From Ideonella sp. (GTDB lineage Bacteria; Pseudomonadota; Gammaproteobacteria; Burkholderiales; Burkholderiaceae_C): 64,000 bases of DNA. The stretch is from the NCBI GenBank assembly GCA_015075545.1, contig JABTUC010000003.1:310001-374000 (forward strand), read 5' to 3'. The notes under the pieces are model-generated. The model was given only the letters and a program-made list of their open reading frames with translations. It was not told the origin of the DNA and did not search any database. The translations under genes and the position numbers were made by a program. Positions 29,445-38,892 of the stretch are shown here, in pieces; the stretch's first letter is position 1, and each line of letters opens with the position of its first letter.

Positions 29445-30335
29445 CTACAGCCGCGCGTTGCCGTCGAAGGTGTTGCAGTCGCGCAGGCTGCCGCTTTGCA
29501 TGCCGCGCTTGAACCAGCTCACGCGCTGCGCGCTGGTGCCGTGGGTGAAGCTCTCGGGCACCACGGTGCCCTGCGAGCGGCGCTGCAGCGTGTCGTCGCC
29601 GATCTGCGAGGCGGCGTTGAGCGCCTCTTCGAGGTCGCCCTGCTCGAGGATCTGGCGCGCGCGCTGCGCATTGTTGGCCCACACGCCGGCCAGGCAGTCG
29701 GCCTGCAGTTCCAGCCGCACCGACAGCGCGTTGGCCTGCGCCTCGCTGCCGCGCTGGCGCATCGCGTCGACCTTCTCGGTGATGCCCAGCAGCGCCTGCA
29801 CGTGGTGGCCGACCTCGTGCGCGATCACGTACGCCTGCGCGAAGTCGCCCGGCGCGCCGAGGCGCGACTTCATCGTCTCGTAGAACGCGAGGTCGATGTA
29901 GACCTTCTGGTCGCCCGGGCAGTAGAACGGCCCCATCGCCGCCTGGCCGGTGCCGCACGCGGTGGGCACCGCGCCGCGAAACAGCACCAGCTTCGGCTCG
30001 CGATAGCTGGCGCCCTGCGCCTTGAACTGCGCGCGCCACACGTCCTCGGTGTCGGCCAGCACGGTGGAGACGAAGGCGGCCATCTTGTCGTCGGCCGGCG
30101 GCCGCTGCGCCGGGCTCTGCGACACCGGCGCCCCCTGCAGGCCGCCGCCTTCGAGCGCGCCGAGGATGGTCAGCGGATTGATGCCGAAGATCCAGCCGGC
30201 GACCAGCGCGATGGCGATCGTGCCCAGCCCGATGCCGCGGCCCCCACCGAGGCGGAATCCTCCACCGCCCATCGCCGGGCCCTCGTCGCGACGATCCTCG
30301 ACGTTCTCGCTCTGTCGATTGCCTTCCCACTTCAT
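29445..30335 (-). CDS. YpfJ-family neutral zinc metallopeptidase
   Basis: This 296-residue membrane-anchored protein has an N-terminal cytoplasmic [17 protein letters not shown], one helix ([20 protein letters not shown]) and a periplasmic domain with the zinc motif in [11 protein letters not shown]. The family ending SCNTFD-like DCNTFDGN is present. Substrate is unknown. An excellent GGAGG ribosome site (complement of 30341-30345) fixes the start. Confidence 0.92.
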   Translation of the reverse strand: MKWEGNRQSENVEDRRDEGPAMGGGGFRLGGGRGIGLGTIAIALVAGWIFGINPLTILGALEGGGLQGAPVSQSPAQRPPADDKMAAFVSTVLADTEDVWRAQFKAQGASYREPKLVLFRGAVPTACGTGQAAMGPFYCPGDQKVYIDLAFYETMKSRLGAPGDFAQAYVIAHEVGHHVQALLGITEKVDAMRQRGSEAQANALSVRLELQADCLAGVWANNAQRARQILEQGDLEEALNAASQIGDDTLQRRSQGTVVPESFTHGTSAQRVSWFKRGMQSGSLRDCNTFDGNARL

Positions 30336-30407
30336 GGCTGCCTCCGGTGGGCGTCGTCGTGAACGCGAGGTGCACCAGGCGCCGGCGCCATGCCGACCAC
30401 CCGGCAA

Positions 30408-30977
30408 TCAGGCCTTCGGCAACGTCACCCCGCGCTGCCCCTGGTACTTGCCGCCGCGGTCTTTGTAGCTGGTCTCGCAGACCTCGTCGCTCTCGAAGAA
30501 CAGCACCTGCGCGCAGCCCTCGCCGGCGTAGATCTTGGCCGGCAGCGGCGTGGTGTTGCTGAATTCGAGCGTCACGTAGCCCTCCCACTCGGGCTCGAAC
30601 GGCGTCACGTTCACAATGATGCCGCAGCGTGCGTAGGTGCTCTTCCCGAGACAAACCGTGAGCACGTTGCGCGGGATGCGGAAGTACTCCACCGTGCGCG
30701 CCAGCGCGAAGCTGTTGGGCGGGATGATGCAGCTCTCGCCGTGAAAGTCGACGAAGCTCTTCTCGTCGAAGTTCTTCGGGTCCACCACCGTGCTGTGGAT
30801 GTTGGTGAACACCTTGAACTCCGGCGCGCAACGGATGTCATAGCCGTAGCTGGATGTGCCGTAGCTGATCAGGCGGCGGCCGTCGGGGCCCTGGCGGATC
30901 TGCTGCGCCTCGAACGGCTCGATCATGCCGTGCTGCTCGGCCATGCGGCGGATCCAACGGTCGCTCTTGATGCTCAT
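30408..30977 (-). CDS. dcd: dCTP deaminase
   Basis: This 189-residue enzyme deaminates dCTP to dUTP for thymidylate synthesis. Seen are the start [20 protein letters not shown], the nucleotide-binding SYGYDIR, the active-site region [20 protein letters not shown] and [20 protein letters not shown], and a C-terminal [17 protein letters not shown]. Length is exactly that of the family. It is transcribed divergently from the DUF962 gene. Confidence 0.97.
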   Translation of the reverse strand: MSIKSDRWIRRMAEQHGMIEPFEAQQIRQGPDGRRLISYGTSSYGYDIRCAPEFKVFTNIHSTVVDPKNFDEKSFVDFHGESCIIPPNSFALARTVEYFRIPRNVLTVCLGKSTYARCGIIVNVTPFEPEWEGYVTLEFSNTTPLPAKIYAGEGCAQVLFFESDEVCETSYKDRGGKYQGQRGVTLPKA

Positions 30978-31094
30978 GCGTGATTCCTGCTCGGCGACCC
31001 TGATTCTAGGCAGGCAACCACGACAACCCCTTTGACACCCGCTCGCGCCTGTGCTGAAGTCACCTCACCGCCAGAGCCCTCGCATAAAGCCGCC

Positions 31095-31628
31095 ATGGCC
31101 ACGCCCTTTCGCCCCGCCGTCGACCTGATGTCGCAGTACGCGCTATACCACCGCGACCAGCGCAACATCGCCACCCACTTCGTCGGCATTCCGCTGATCG
31201 TGTTCGCCATCGGCATCGTGCTGGCGCGCGCCAGCATCGGCGGCTTCACGCTGGCGTGGATCGTGTGGGCGCTGACCAGCGCGTGGTACCTCACGCGCGG
31301 CAACCTGGTGCTCGGCGTGGCCACCAGCGTCGTCAACGCCGCGCTGGTGGCGCTGGCGCATCCGTTCGCCGGCGTGCAGGTGCTGCCGTGGCTGGGCTGG
31401 GGCGTGGGTTTCTTCGCGCTCGGCTGGGCGGTGCAGTTCGTCGGCCACTACTACGAGGGCCGCAGGCCGGCCTTCGTCGACGACCTGGTCGGCCTGCTGG
31501 TGGGCCCGATGTTCGTGGTGGCCGAGTGGCTGTTCGCGCTCGGCTGGGGCCACGACCTGCACGCCGAGATCGAGCGCCGCGCCGGGCCCACCCACCTGCG
31601 CGACCTGGCCACCCCGGCCACGCGGTGA
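31095..31628 (+). CDS. DUF962/Mpo1-like membrane protein
   Basis: This 177-residue protein has four membrane helices and the family motif YALYHRDQRNIATHFVGIPL with a second histidine region in QFVGHYYEGRRPAF. Yeast Mpo1 of this family is an iron(II) dioxygenase of 2-hydroxy fatty acids; the conserved histidines are present here, but bacterial function is untested. Its stop overlaps the GTG start of the reductase gene. Confidence 0.88.
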   Translation: MATPFRPAVDLMSQYALYHRDQRNIATHFVGIPLIVFAIGIVLARASIGGFTLAWIVWALTSAWYLTRGNLVLGVATSVVNAALVALAHPFAGVQVLPWLGWGVGFFALGWAVQFVGHYYEGRRPAFVDDLVGLLVGPMFVVAEWLFALGWGHDLHAEIERRAGPTHLRDLATPATR

Positions 31629-32641
31629 AGCCCGCGCCACCCGGCGCCGTGCTCGTGATGGGCGCCGGCGCGCTGGGTTGCTACATCGGCGGCTGCCTGG
31701 CCGCGGCCGGCGCGCCGGTCACCTTCGTCGGCCGCCCGCGCGTGCTCGATGCGCTTCGCGAGCACGGCCTCGCGCTCAGCGACCTCGACGGCGGCTCGCG
31801 CACGCTGCCGGTGGGCTCGCTGGCGCTGGCGGCGGCGCCGCCGCCGGGCAGCGCACCCTCGCTCGTGCTGTTATGCGTGAAGAGCGGCGCCACCGCCGAG
31901 GCCGCCGGCGAGCTGGCGCGCGCGCTGCCCACGGGCACGCCGGTGGTATCGCTGCAGAACGGCGTCTCCAACGCCGAGCTGGCGCGCGCGCACGCGCCGC
32001 GGCTCGCGGTGCTGGCCGGAATGGTGGCGTTCAACGTCGTCGAGCTGGGCCCCGGGCGCTACCACCGCGCCACCAGCGGCACGCTGGCCGCACAGGCGCA
32101 CCCGGTGCTGCAGGCCTGGCAGCCGGTGTTCGCGGCCGCCGGCGTGCCGCTCGCACTGCACGCCGAGCTGGCGCCGTGGCAGTGGGGCAAGCTGCTGCTG
32201 AACCTGAACAACGCGGTCAACGCGCTGTCGGGTCTGCCGCTGCGCGCGCAACTGCTGCAGCGCGACTACCGCCTGTGCATGGCCGCGCTGATGGCCGAGG
32301 CGCTGGCCGCGCTGCACGCCGCGGGCATCGCGCCGGCGAGGCTGACGCCGCTGCCGGCGGCGGCACTGCCCGCGGTGCTGCGGCTGCCGACGACGCTGTT
32401 TCGCGTGCTCGCGGCTCGCATTCTGCGCATCGACGCCAAGGCGCGCAGCAGCATGGCCGACGATCTGCAGCGCGGCCGCACCACCGAAGTCGACGCGCTG
32501 TGCGGCGAGGTGGTGCGGCTGGCGCGCGAGCACGGCATGGCTGCGCCGGTCAACGAGCGCATCGCCGAGCTGGTGCGTGCCTGGCCGCGCGACCCGCGGC
32601 CGTTGAGCGGCGCCGAGCTGCGCGCGGCGCTGCGCGTGTGA
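31625..32641 (+). CDS. panE: ketopantoate reductase-like protein (2-dehydropantoate 2-reductase)
   Basis: This 338-residue NADP-dependent reductase has an N-terminal Rossmann motif VMGAGALGCYIGG, the segment VVSLQNGVSNAELAR and the catalytic lysine region APWQWGKLLLNLNNAVNALS. The C-terminal domain has SSMADDLQRGRTTEVDALCG, with the conserved dimer and active-site residues. Paralogues acting on other 2-keto acids exist, so pantothenate synthesis is likely rather than certain. The GTG start overlaps the preceding stop. It is convergent with the FDH alpha gene, 19 bp apart. Confidence 0.9.
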   Translation: MKPAPPGAVLVMGAGALGCYIGGCLAAAGAPVTFVGRPRVLDALREHGLALSDLDGGSRTLPVGSLALAAAPPPGSAPSLVLLCVKSGATAEAAGELARALPTGTPVVSLQNGVSNAELARAHAPRLAVLAGMVAFNVVELGPGRYHRATSGTLAAQAHPVLQAWQPVFAAAGVPLALHAELAPWQWGKLLLNLNNAVNALSGLPLRAQLLQRDYRLCMAALMAEALAALHAAGIAPARLTPLPAAALPAVLRLPTTLFRVLAARILRIDAKARSSMADDLQRGRTTEVDALCGEVVRLAREHGMAAPVNERIAELVRAWPRDPRPLSGAELRAALRV

Positions 32642-32660
32642 TGCGCGGTGCGCGCGGCGT

Positions 32661-35515
32661 TCAGACCACCGGTGCCTGCGCGCTGCGCCGCCCATAGCCC
32701 ACGGTGGGCGCGGGGCTGCCTCCGGGCGTGACCGAAACCGCGCAGTACTTGAACTCGGGGATCTTGCCGAACGGGTCGAGCGCAGGGTTGGTCAGCAGGT
32801 TGGCCGCCGCCTCGTAGTAGGCGAACGGGATGAACACCGCGCCGGTGGGCGTGCCGTCGTCGCGCCGCACGCCGAGCGTGACGCTGCCGCGGCGCGACGC
32901 CACCGTGACCACGTCGCCGGGCTGCAGAGCGAGCCGGCGCAGGTCGGCACCGTGCATCGACGCGGTGGCCAGCGGCTCGATCGCGTCGAGCACCTGCGTG
33001 CGCCGCGTCATGCTGCCGGTGTGCCAGTGCTCGAGCTGGCGGCCGGTGATGAGCACGAACGGGTACTGCGCGTCGGGCCGCTCGTTGGCCGGGATGATGT
33101 CGGCGGGCACCAGCTTGACGCGGCCGTCGGGCGTCGGGAAACGGTCGACGAAGACGATCGGTTGCCCGGGGTCGTCGTCGCTCAGGCACGGGTAGGTCAC
33201 GCTCGATTCGCGCGTCAGACGATCCCAGCCGATGCCGGCGATCGCGCCGTGCATCGCCTGGCGCATCTCCTCATACACCGCGGCGACGCCCGACTCCTCG
33301 CCGTCGTAGCGCCATGCCAGCCCCAGGCGCTGTGCGATCTGCTGGATGATCCACAGATCCTGCTTCGCGTCGCCCGGCGGGCTGAGCGCGCGGCGGCCGA
33401 GCTGCACCATGCGGTCGGTGTTGGTGACGGTGCCGGTCTTCTCGGGCCAGGCGCTGGCGGGCAGCACCACGTCGGCCAGCCAGGCCGTCTCGGTGAGGAA
33501 GATGTCCTGCACCACCAGGTGCTGCAGCGCCGCCAGCGCGTGGCGCGCGTGGTTGAGGTCGGGGTCGCTCATCGCCGGGTTCTCGCCCATCACGTACATG
33601 CCGCGCACCTTGTGCGGGTCGCTGTCGGGGGCGAGCGCCTTGTGCATGATCTCGACCACCGTGTAGCCGGGCTTGTCGTCGAGCTTGGCGTTCCAGAAGC
33701 GCTCGAACCACTGGCGCGCGCCCGCGTCGGCCACCTTCTGGTAGTTGGGCAGCATCATCGGGATCAGCCCGGCGTCGCTCGCGCCCTGCACGTTGTTCTG
33801 GCCGCGCAGCGGGTGCAGCCCGCTGCCGGGCTTGCCGATCTGGCCGGTGATCGACACCAGCGCGATCAGGCAGCGCGCGTTGTCGGTGCCGTGCACGTGC
33901 TGGCTGACGCCCATGCCCCAGAGGATCATCGCCGCCTTGGCGGTAGCGAAGGCGCGCGCCACCTCGCGGATGACGGGCGCCGCGATGCCGCAGATCGGCG
34001 CCATCGCCTCGGCGCTGTAGCCCTCGACGTTGCGCTTCAGCGCCTCGAACTCGTTGACCCGCCGGCAACGAAGTCGCGGTCGACGAGGCCTTCGTCGATC
34101 ACGGTGGATCATCGCGTTGAGCAGCGCAACGTCGCTGCCGGGGTGGAACTGCAGCGTACGCCACGCATGGCGCCCGAGGCCGGTGACGCGCGGTTCGGCC
34201 AGCACGATCTTGGTGCCGCGCTGGGCGGCGTTCTTCATCCAGGTGGCGGCCACCGGGTGGTTGGCGGTGGGGTTCGAGCCGATCACGATGATCAGCTCGG
34301 CGCGCTCGACGTCGCGCACCGGGTTGCTCACCGCGCCGGAGCCCACGCCTTCGAGCAGCGCGGCGACGCTCGATGCGTGGCACAGCCGCGTGCAGTGGTC
34401 GACGTTGTTGCTGCGAAAGCCGGTGCGCACCAGTTTCTGGAACAGGTAGGCCTCTTCGTTGCTGCCCTTGGCCGAGCCGAAGCCGGCCAGTGCCTTCGGG
34501 CCGTGCGCATCGCGCAGCGCGCGCAGCTTGCCGGCGGCGAGGTCGAGCGCTTCGTCCCAGCTCGCCTCGCGGAAGACATCGCGCCAGTTCGCGGGTCGGC
34601 GCACACCGCACCAGGATCCTTCGGCACGCCGGGCTTGCGCACGAGCGGCTTGGTCAGACGATGCGGATGGTGCGCGTAGTCGAAACCGAAGCGGCCCTTG
34701 ACGCACAGCCGGCTGCGGTTGGCCGGGCCGTCGCGGCCGTCGACGCGGACGATGCGCTCGTTCTTGATCTGGTAGGTGATCAGGCAGCCGACGCCGCAGA
34801 ACGGGCACACCGAGTCGACGCTGCGGTCGACCGTCTGCGCACCGATCAGCGTCTTGGCGCTGAGCGCGCCGGTGGGGCATGCCTGCACGCACTCGCCGCA
34901 GCCGACGCAGGTGCTGTCGCCCATCGGGTCGTGCAGGTCGAACACGATCGAGCTGTCGGCACCGCGGTAGGCGTAGCCGATCCGTCGTTGACCTGCTCTT
35001 CGCGGCACGCGCGCAGCAGCGCGTGCACTGGATGCAGGCGTCGAGGTTGACCGCCATCGCGGGTGCGACACATCGGGCCGCGGCTGCGCGCGCTATTCGC
35101 GCCAGCTCGGGCGCACGCGAACGCCCATGCGCGAGGCCCAGTCGCTCAGCTCGCCGTGCGGGCGCGAGGCATCGTCGCCGAGCCACTTGTAGCCACCCTG
35201 CGGCAGGTCGGCCAGCAGCATCTCGAGCACCATGTTCTGGCTCTTGCGCGCGCGCGCTCGCCGCCCTCACCTTCATGCCCGGCGTCGGCGCACGGCAGCT
35301 CGGCGCCAGCACGCGCTCGCCGTCGATCTCGACCACGCACGAGCGGCAGTTGCCGTCGGGCCGGTAGCCCGGCATGTGGCACAGCCGCGGAATCGCCACG
35401 CCTTCGCGATCGGCCACGTCGAGGATGCTCTCACCCTCGGCCGCCCGAACGGCCTTGCCGTCGAGCTCGAACTCGATCGTCGCGGCGGCTTGGAGCGGAC
35501 GGTCGGGGCGTTCAT
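32661..35515 (-). pseudogene. fdhF: NAD-linked formate dehydrogenase alpha subunit, broken by about nine frameshifts
   Basis: If read across frames this encodes a complete FDH catalytic subunit of about 950 residues. In order it has an N-terminal [2Fe-2S] domain (TIEFELDGKAVRAAEGESIL, HMPGYRPDGNCRSCVVEI), a ferredoxin-like domain (DACIQCTRC; STCVGCGECVQACPTGALSA), the Mo/W-bis-PGD domain with its [4Fe-4S] site (DSVCPFCGVGCLITYQIKNE), and the active-site cysteine region NVDHCTRLCHASSVAALLEG. The C-terminal 1.4 kb (32661 to about 34060) is one intact frame. Between about 34061 and 35508 I count around nine one- or two-base losses, mostly in C or G runs (near 35505, 35250, 35110, 35075, 35060, 35015, 34982, 34592, 34103 and 34061). 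The protein between them is perfectly conserved in type. That pattern fits consensus errors better than decay, so the gene may be functional in the real genome. The start is the ATG at 35515. Confidence 0.8.
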
Positions 35516-35555
35516 TCCTGTGGCCCTGACTCTTTGGTTGTCGTCGTGAATCTCA

Positions 35556-35972
35556 TCATGCTCTGACCAAGCAAGGCAAAGCCGCGGCCGGTATGCGCCG
35601 GCGTTCGTGCACGGCGGTCGGCCCTGCGGGCCGACTCCTGCGGTGCTCGATCCGAGGCGGCGCCGCGAACTCGGGCTGGTCGGCCACCAGCAGCTCGAAC
35701 ACCATCCTGCGCGAGGCCCTGGCGCGCTCCGACGCGGTGCGCACCTTCATGCCCGCGGCCGGCTTGCGGATGCAGCTCGCCGCCAGCACGCGCTCGCCCT
35801 CGATCTCGACCATGCAGGCGCGGCAATTGCCGTCCGGCCGGTAGTCCGGCGCCGGCGAGTAGCACAGGTGCGGGATCTCTGTGCCGAGCCGCTGCGCGAC
35901 CTGCCAGATGGTCTCGCCCGGTTTCGCATCGACGTCGACGCCGTCCAGCGTGAAGGAGACCGTGTCGCTCAT
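35556..35972 (-). pseudogene. orphan N-terminal fragment of a second FDH alpha subunit
   Basis: This 138-codon frame starts MSDTVSFTLDGVDVDAKPGE and continues with a full [2Fe-2S] domain (IPHLCYSPAPDYRPDGNCRA, VLAASCIRKPAAGMKV). It is clearly homologous to, but different from, the N-terminus of the neighbouring FDH alpha gene. Homology stops at about MVFELLVADQPE. From roughly 35660 on, the frame translates unrelated sequence including a short palindrome (35617-35635). The rest of the gene (about 800 residues) is missing. It lies directly after the NuoE-NuoF fusion gene, where a catalytic subunit would be expected. It may be a deletion remnant, or a stand-alone [2Fe-2S] protein. Confidence 0.65.
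35617..35635. repeat. short REP-like palindrome at the fragment end
   Basis: GTCGGCCC, a 3-nt loop TGC and GGGCCGAC form a perfect 8-bp stem exactly where the FDH fragment loses homology. Similar palindromes are frequent between genes in Burkholderiales (from memory), which suggests the deletion endpoint involved a repeat. Confidence 0.5.
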
Positions 35973-36010
35973 CGTCTTCACCCGTTCCATCGCGCCGCGG
36001 CGCGAGATGG

Positions 36011-36137
36011 AAAAGATTCACCACAGAGACACAGAGGCACAGAGAGGAAAGAGATTTGATGCGCGCGCGGCGCGCGCGGAAATTCCCTCTCGTCTTTCCT
36101 ATCTCTGTGTCTCTGTGCCTCTGTGGTCATTCTTTTC
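36011..36137. repeat. long imperfect palindrome with CACAGAG-type arms
   Basis: Two 26-bp arms (36020-36045 and 36102-36127) are near-perfect inverted copies built from CACAGAG units. Pairing continues on both sides, giving an imperfect palindrome of about 127 bp with a GCGCGCGC centre. Its composition (A+G or C+T strand bias, lower G+C) differs sharply from the genome. It fills the gap between the NuoE-NuoF fusion gene and the FDH fragment. Very similar CACAGAGRCACAGAG arrays occur scattered in unrelated bacterial genomes (from memory). It is a possible non-autonomous mobile repeat and would form a strong hairpin in the FDH transcript. Confidence 0.75.
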
Positions 36138-36145
36138 GCTTTTCG

Positions 36146-37936
36146 TCACCAACGCCCCATCGGCTTGGTCAGGTCGTCGCGGAAATACTTGAACACGCAC
36201 ATCAGCGGATTCGGCGCCGCCTGGCCCAGGCCGCAGATCGAAGCATCGCGCATCGCCGCCGAGAGCTGGGTCAGCAGCGTCTCGTCCCAGGGGCCCTCTT
36301 CCATCAGCTTCACGGCCTTCTCGGTGCCGACGCGGCAGGGCGTGCATTGGCCGCAGCTCTCGTCCTCGAAGAAGCGCATCAGGTTCAGCGCCACCGCCTT
36401 CATGTCGTCCTGGTCCGACAGGATGACGACGGCGTGCGAGCCGACGAAACAGCCATGCGGCTCCAGGGTTCCGAAGTCGAGCGGCAGGTCGGCCATGGAC
36501 TCGGGCAGGATGCCGCCGGAGGCGCCGCCCGGCAGGTAGGCGTACAGGTCGTGCCCGGGCAGCATGCCGCCGCAGTATTCGTCGACCAGCTCCTGCAGCG
36601 TGATGCCCGCGGGCGCCAGCTTGACGCCGGGCTCGCGCACGCGGCCGCTGACGCTGAACGAGCGCAGCCCCTTGCGGCCGTGGCGGCCGAAACCCGCGAA
36701 CCACGCCGGCCCGCGCTCGACGATGTCGCGCACCCAGTACAGCGTCTCGAAGTTGTGCTCGAGCGTCGGGCGGCCGAACAGCCCCACCTGCGCGATGTAC
36801 GGCGGGCGCATGCGCGGCTCGCCGCGCTTGCCCTCGATGCTCTCGAGCATCGCCGACTCCTCGCCGCAGATGTAGGCGCCGGCGCCGCGGCGCAGCTCGA
36901 TGCGCGGCAGCGCGCACGGCGGGTCGGCCTGCAGGTGCTGCAGCTCGCGCTCGAGGATCGCGCGGCAGCCGTGGTATTCGTCGCGCAGGTAGACGTAGCA
37001 GGCCTCGATGCCGACCACCGTGGCGGCGACGAGCATGCCTTCGATGAAGCGGTGCGGGTCGCGCTCGAGGTAGGTGCGATCCTTGAAGGTACCGGGCTCG
37101 CCTTCGTCGATGTTCACGGCCAGCAGGCGCGGCGCGCTCTGCTGCCGCACGATGCTCCACTTGCGGCCGGCCGGGAAACCGGCGCCGCCGAGCCCGCGCA
37201 GGCCGGCGTCGGTCATTGCCTGCAGCACGTCGTCGGCAGGCTGGCGACCGTCCGCCACCGCCGCGGCGAGCCGGTAGCCGCCGCGCGCGCGATAGGCGTC
37301 GTAGCCCACGTAGGCCGGCGCGATCTCGGCCGGCGATGCGGTCACAGCCACCGGCGCGTCGGCAGCAGGGTCGAACGCGCCGTCGTCGCGCGGTGCCGGG
37401 TGCAGCGGCGAGCGCAGCGCCGCGGCGCGCACGGCCGCAGCGTCGGCGCGCACCACCGGCGCCTGGCCCACCACCGCCACCGGTGCCTGCTCGCAGCGGC
37501 CGACGCACGGCGCGGCGACCACGCGCACCTCGGCGCCGAGCAGCGCCGGCAGCCGCTGCAGCAGCTCGCGCGCGCCGGCCAGCTCGCACGACAGGCCGTC
37601 GCACACGCGCACGGTGAGCCGCGCCGGCTGCTCTTCGCCGCGCACGATGTCGAAGTGGTGATAGAAGGTCGCGACCTCGTAGACCTCGGTCAGCGCCAGG
37701 TTCATCTCGGCCGCCAGCGCGACGAGGTGGCGCTCGAACAGGCCGCGATGGTGGTCGTTGAGGCGGTGCAGCAGCTCGATCAGACGGTCGCGCGGGTGCG
37801 GCCCGGGGCCGATCAGCGCACGCACCTGCTCGAGCGCGTCGTGCTCGGGCTGGCGTCCCTTGAGCTGGCTCTTCTGGCGCAGGCGGCCACGCAGATCGGC
37901 AACGCTGACCACGGATGCGGGGCTGGTTTCGGGCAT
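36146..37936 (-). CDS. fused NuoE-NuoF-type diaphorase subunit of NAD-linked formate dehydrogenase
   Basis: This 596-residue protein would pass electrons from FDH alpha to NAD+. The first ~170 residues are a thioredoxin-like NuoE/FdsG domain whose four [2Fe-2S] cysteines lie in CDGLSC and CVGRC. The remainder is NuoF/FdsB: the NADH/FMN site GLGGAGFPAGRKW and AVNIDEGEPGTFKDRTYLER, the GAYICGEESAMLESIEGKRG loop, and the [4Fe-4S] ligands CGQCTPC plus SICGLG. In Cupriavidus the two are separate fdsG and fdsB genes; here they are fused. Downstream genes are the FDH fragment and the frame-disrupted alpha subunit. Confidence 0.92.
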   Translation of the reverse strand: MPETSPASVVSVADLRGRLRQKSQLKGRQPEHDALEQVRALIGPGPHPRDRLIELLHRLNDHHRGLFERHLVALAAEMNLALTEVYEVATFYHHFDIVRGEEQPARLTVRVCDGLSCELAGARELLQRLPALLGAEVRVVAAPCVGRCEQAPVAVVGQAPVVRADAAAVRAAALRSPLHPAPRDDGAFDPAADAPVAVTASPAEIAPAYVGYDAYRARGGYRLAAAVADGRQPADDVLQAMTDAGLRGLGGAGFPAGRKWSIVRQQSAPRLLAVNIDEGEPGTFKDRTYLERDPHRFIEGMLVAATVVGIEACYVYLRDEYHGCRAILERELQHLQADPPCALPRIELRRGAGAYICGEESAMLESIEGKRGEPRMRPPYIAQVGLFGRPTLEHNFETLYWVRDIVERGPAWFAGFGRHGRKGLRSFSVSGRVREPGVKLAPAGITLQELVDEYCGGMLPGHDLYAYLPGGASGGILPESMADLPLDFGTLEPHGCFVGSHAVVILSDQDDMKAVALNLMRFFEDESCGQCTPCRVGTEKAVKLMEEGPWDETLLTQLSAAMRDASICGLGQAAPNPLMCVFKYFRDDLTKPMGRW

Positions 37937-38156
37937 CGGGTGAATGCGGCCGCATCGCGGCCGCCGGCATGTGCTCGGGCCATGCTAGCGCAGCACCGCG
38001 AGGCACCGCTTTGCAGCGGTCAAGAAACCCGAAAATCGAAATGCAGCGGTCGCGACTCGCACGAGCCGCCCCGCCGGGCGCCCGGTGCCGCAGTCGATCC
38101 GGGCCCCGGCGTTCGTTTGGGGCGCACCGGGAGCGCCGCGCACGCCGCTGCGGGAT

Positions 38157-38744
38157 TCAGGGCGTACGCGGACCGCTCCATTCGCGCAGCACGGCGTCGG
38201 CGGCGAGTTTGCGCGGCTGGCGCGCGGGGCTCGCGGCGGGCGTGCCCAGTGCGACCCAACCGACCAGGGTTTCGCCCGCCTCGCAGAACGCGCGCTGCAA
38301 CACCGGGCTGCGCACCTTGGCGCCCGAGAGCATCTTGCCGCCGAAGCCCAGCGCGTGCGCCGCGTTGAGCAGGTTGGTCAGCGCGCCACCGACGCACGCC
38401 CACTGCTCGTGCGCCGGCACCAGCGTGTGGCCGAGATCGATGCGCGCCAGCACCGCCAGCGTCAACGGTGCGCGCTGGGCGCGCTCGGCGTCGATGCGCG
38501 CATCGGCATCGCCCTTGCCGGCGTCGCGCGCGGCCTGCTCGAACAGCGCAGCGAGCTGCGCGCGCGCAGCGCCGCGCACCACGGCGAAACGAAACGGCAC
38601 CAGCGCACCGTGATCGGGCGCGCGCAGGGCGGCCTCGCACATCAGGCGCAGCGCGGCGTCGTCAGGGCCCGGCTCGACCAGATGCCTGGCGCCCACCGAC
38701 TGTCGCGTCAGCAGCACCGGCAGCGCATCGGATTGCATCGTCAT
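38157..38744 (-). CDS. nitroreductase family protein (YdjA-like)
   Basis: This 195-residue FMN-dependent oxidoreductase of the small nitroreductase type has LLTRQSVGARHLVEPGPDDA, APDHGALVPFRFAVVRG, GGALTNLLNAAHALGFGGKM and GETLVGWVALGT. The start is uncertain: ATGs at 38753, 38744 and 38738 are in frame, and I prefer 38744 for length. Physiological substrate is unknown. It lies between the FDH operon and tupA on the same strand but is probably transcribed separately. The 220-bp region on its 3' side (37937-38156) shows no gene. Confidence 0.87.
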   Translation of the reverse strand: MTMQSDALPVLLTRQSVGARHLVEPGPDDAALRLMCEAALRAPDHGALVPFRFAVVRGAARAQLAALFEQAARDAGKGDADARIDAERAQRAPLTLAVLARIDLGHTLVPAHEQWACVGGALTNLLNAAHALGFGGKMLSGAKVRSPVLQRAFCEAGETLVGWVALGTPAASPARQPRKLAADAVLREWSGPRTP

Positions 38745-38892
38745 TCCCGGCATGCGTGTCAGAACACCAGTGTGCGCCAATGCCGGTCGGCCGCGCGTGC
38801 CATGAACTGCACCGCGCCGCCGCGGCCGTTTCAGCGGCGCGCGCTGCTCTGCGCCTCGCGCCTGCACCCCTGAGCTGGCCGCAGGCGCCGCC

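Noticed and set aside
31095..32641. A fusion of DUF962 and ketopantoate reductase genes
   Set aside because: The reductase frame is open upstream, but a GTG at 31625 overlaps the DUF962 stop, and the upstream part is an out-of-frame reading of a clear membrane protein.
35041..35260. Separate small ORFs in this stretch, on both strands, as genes
   Set aside because: They are pieces of the FDH alpha gene created by the frameshifts, or their complements.
37937..38156. Small genes in the 220-bp gap between the NuoE-NuoF fusion gene and the nitroreductase gene
   Set aside because: Only Arg/Ala-rich shadow frames without ribosome sites were found; it is more likely promoter and 3' untranslated sequence.
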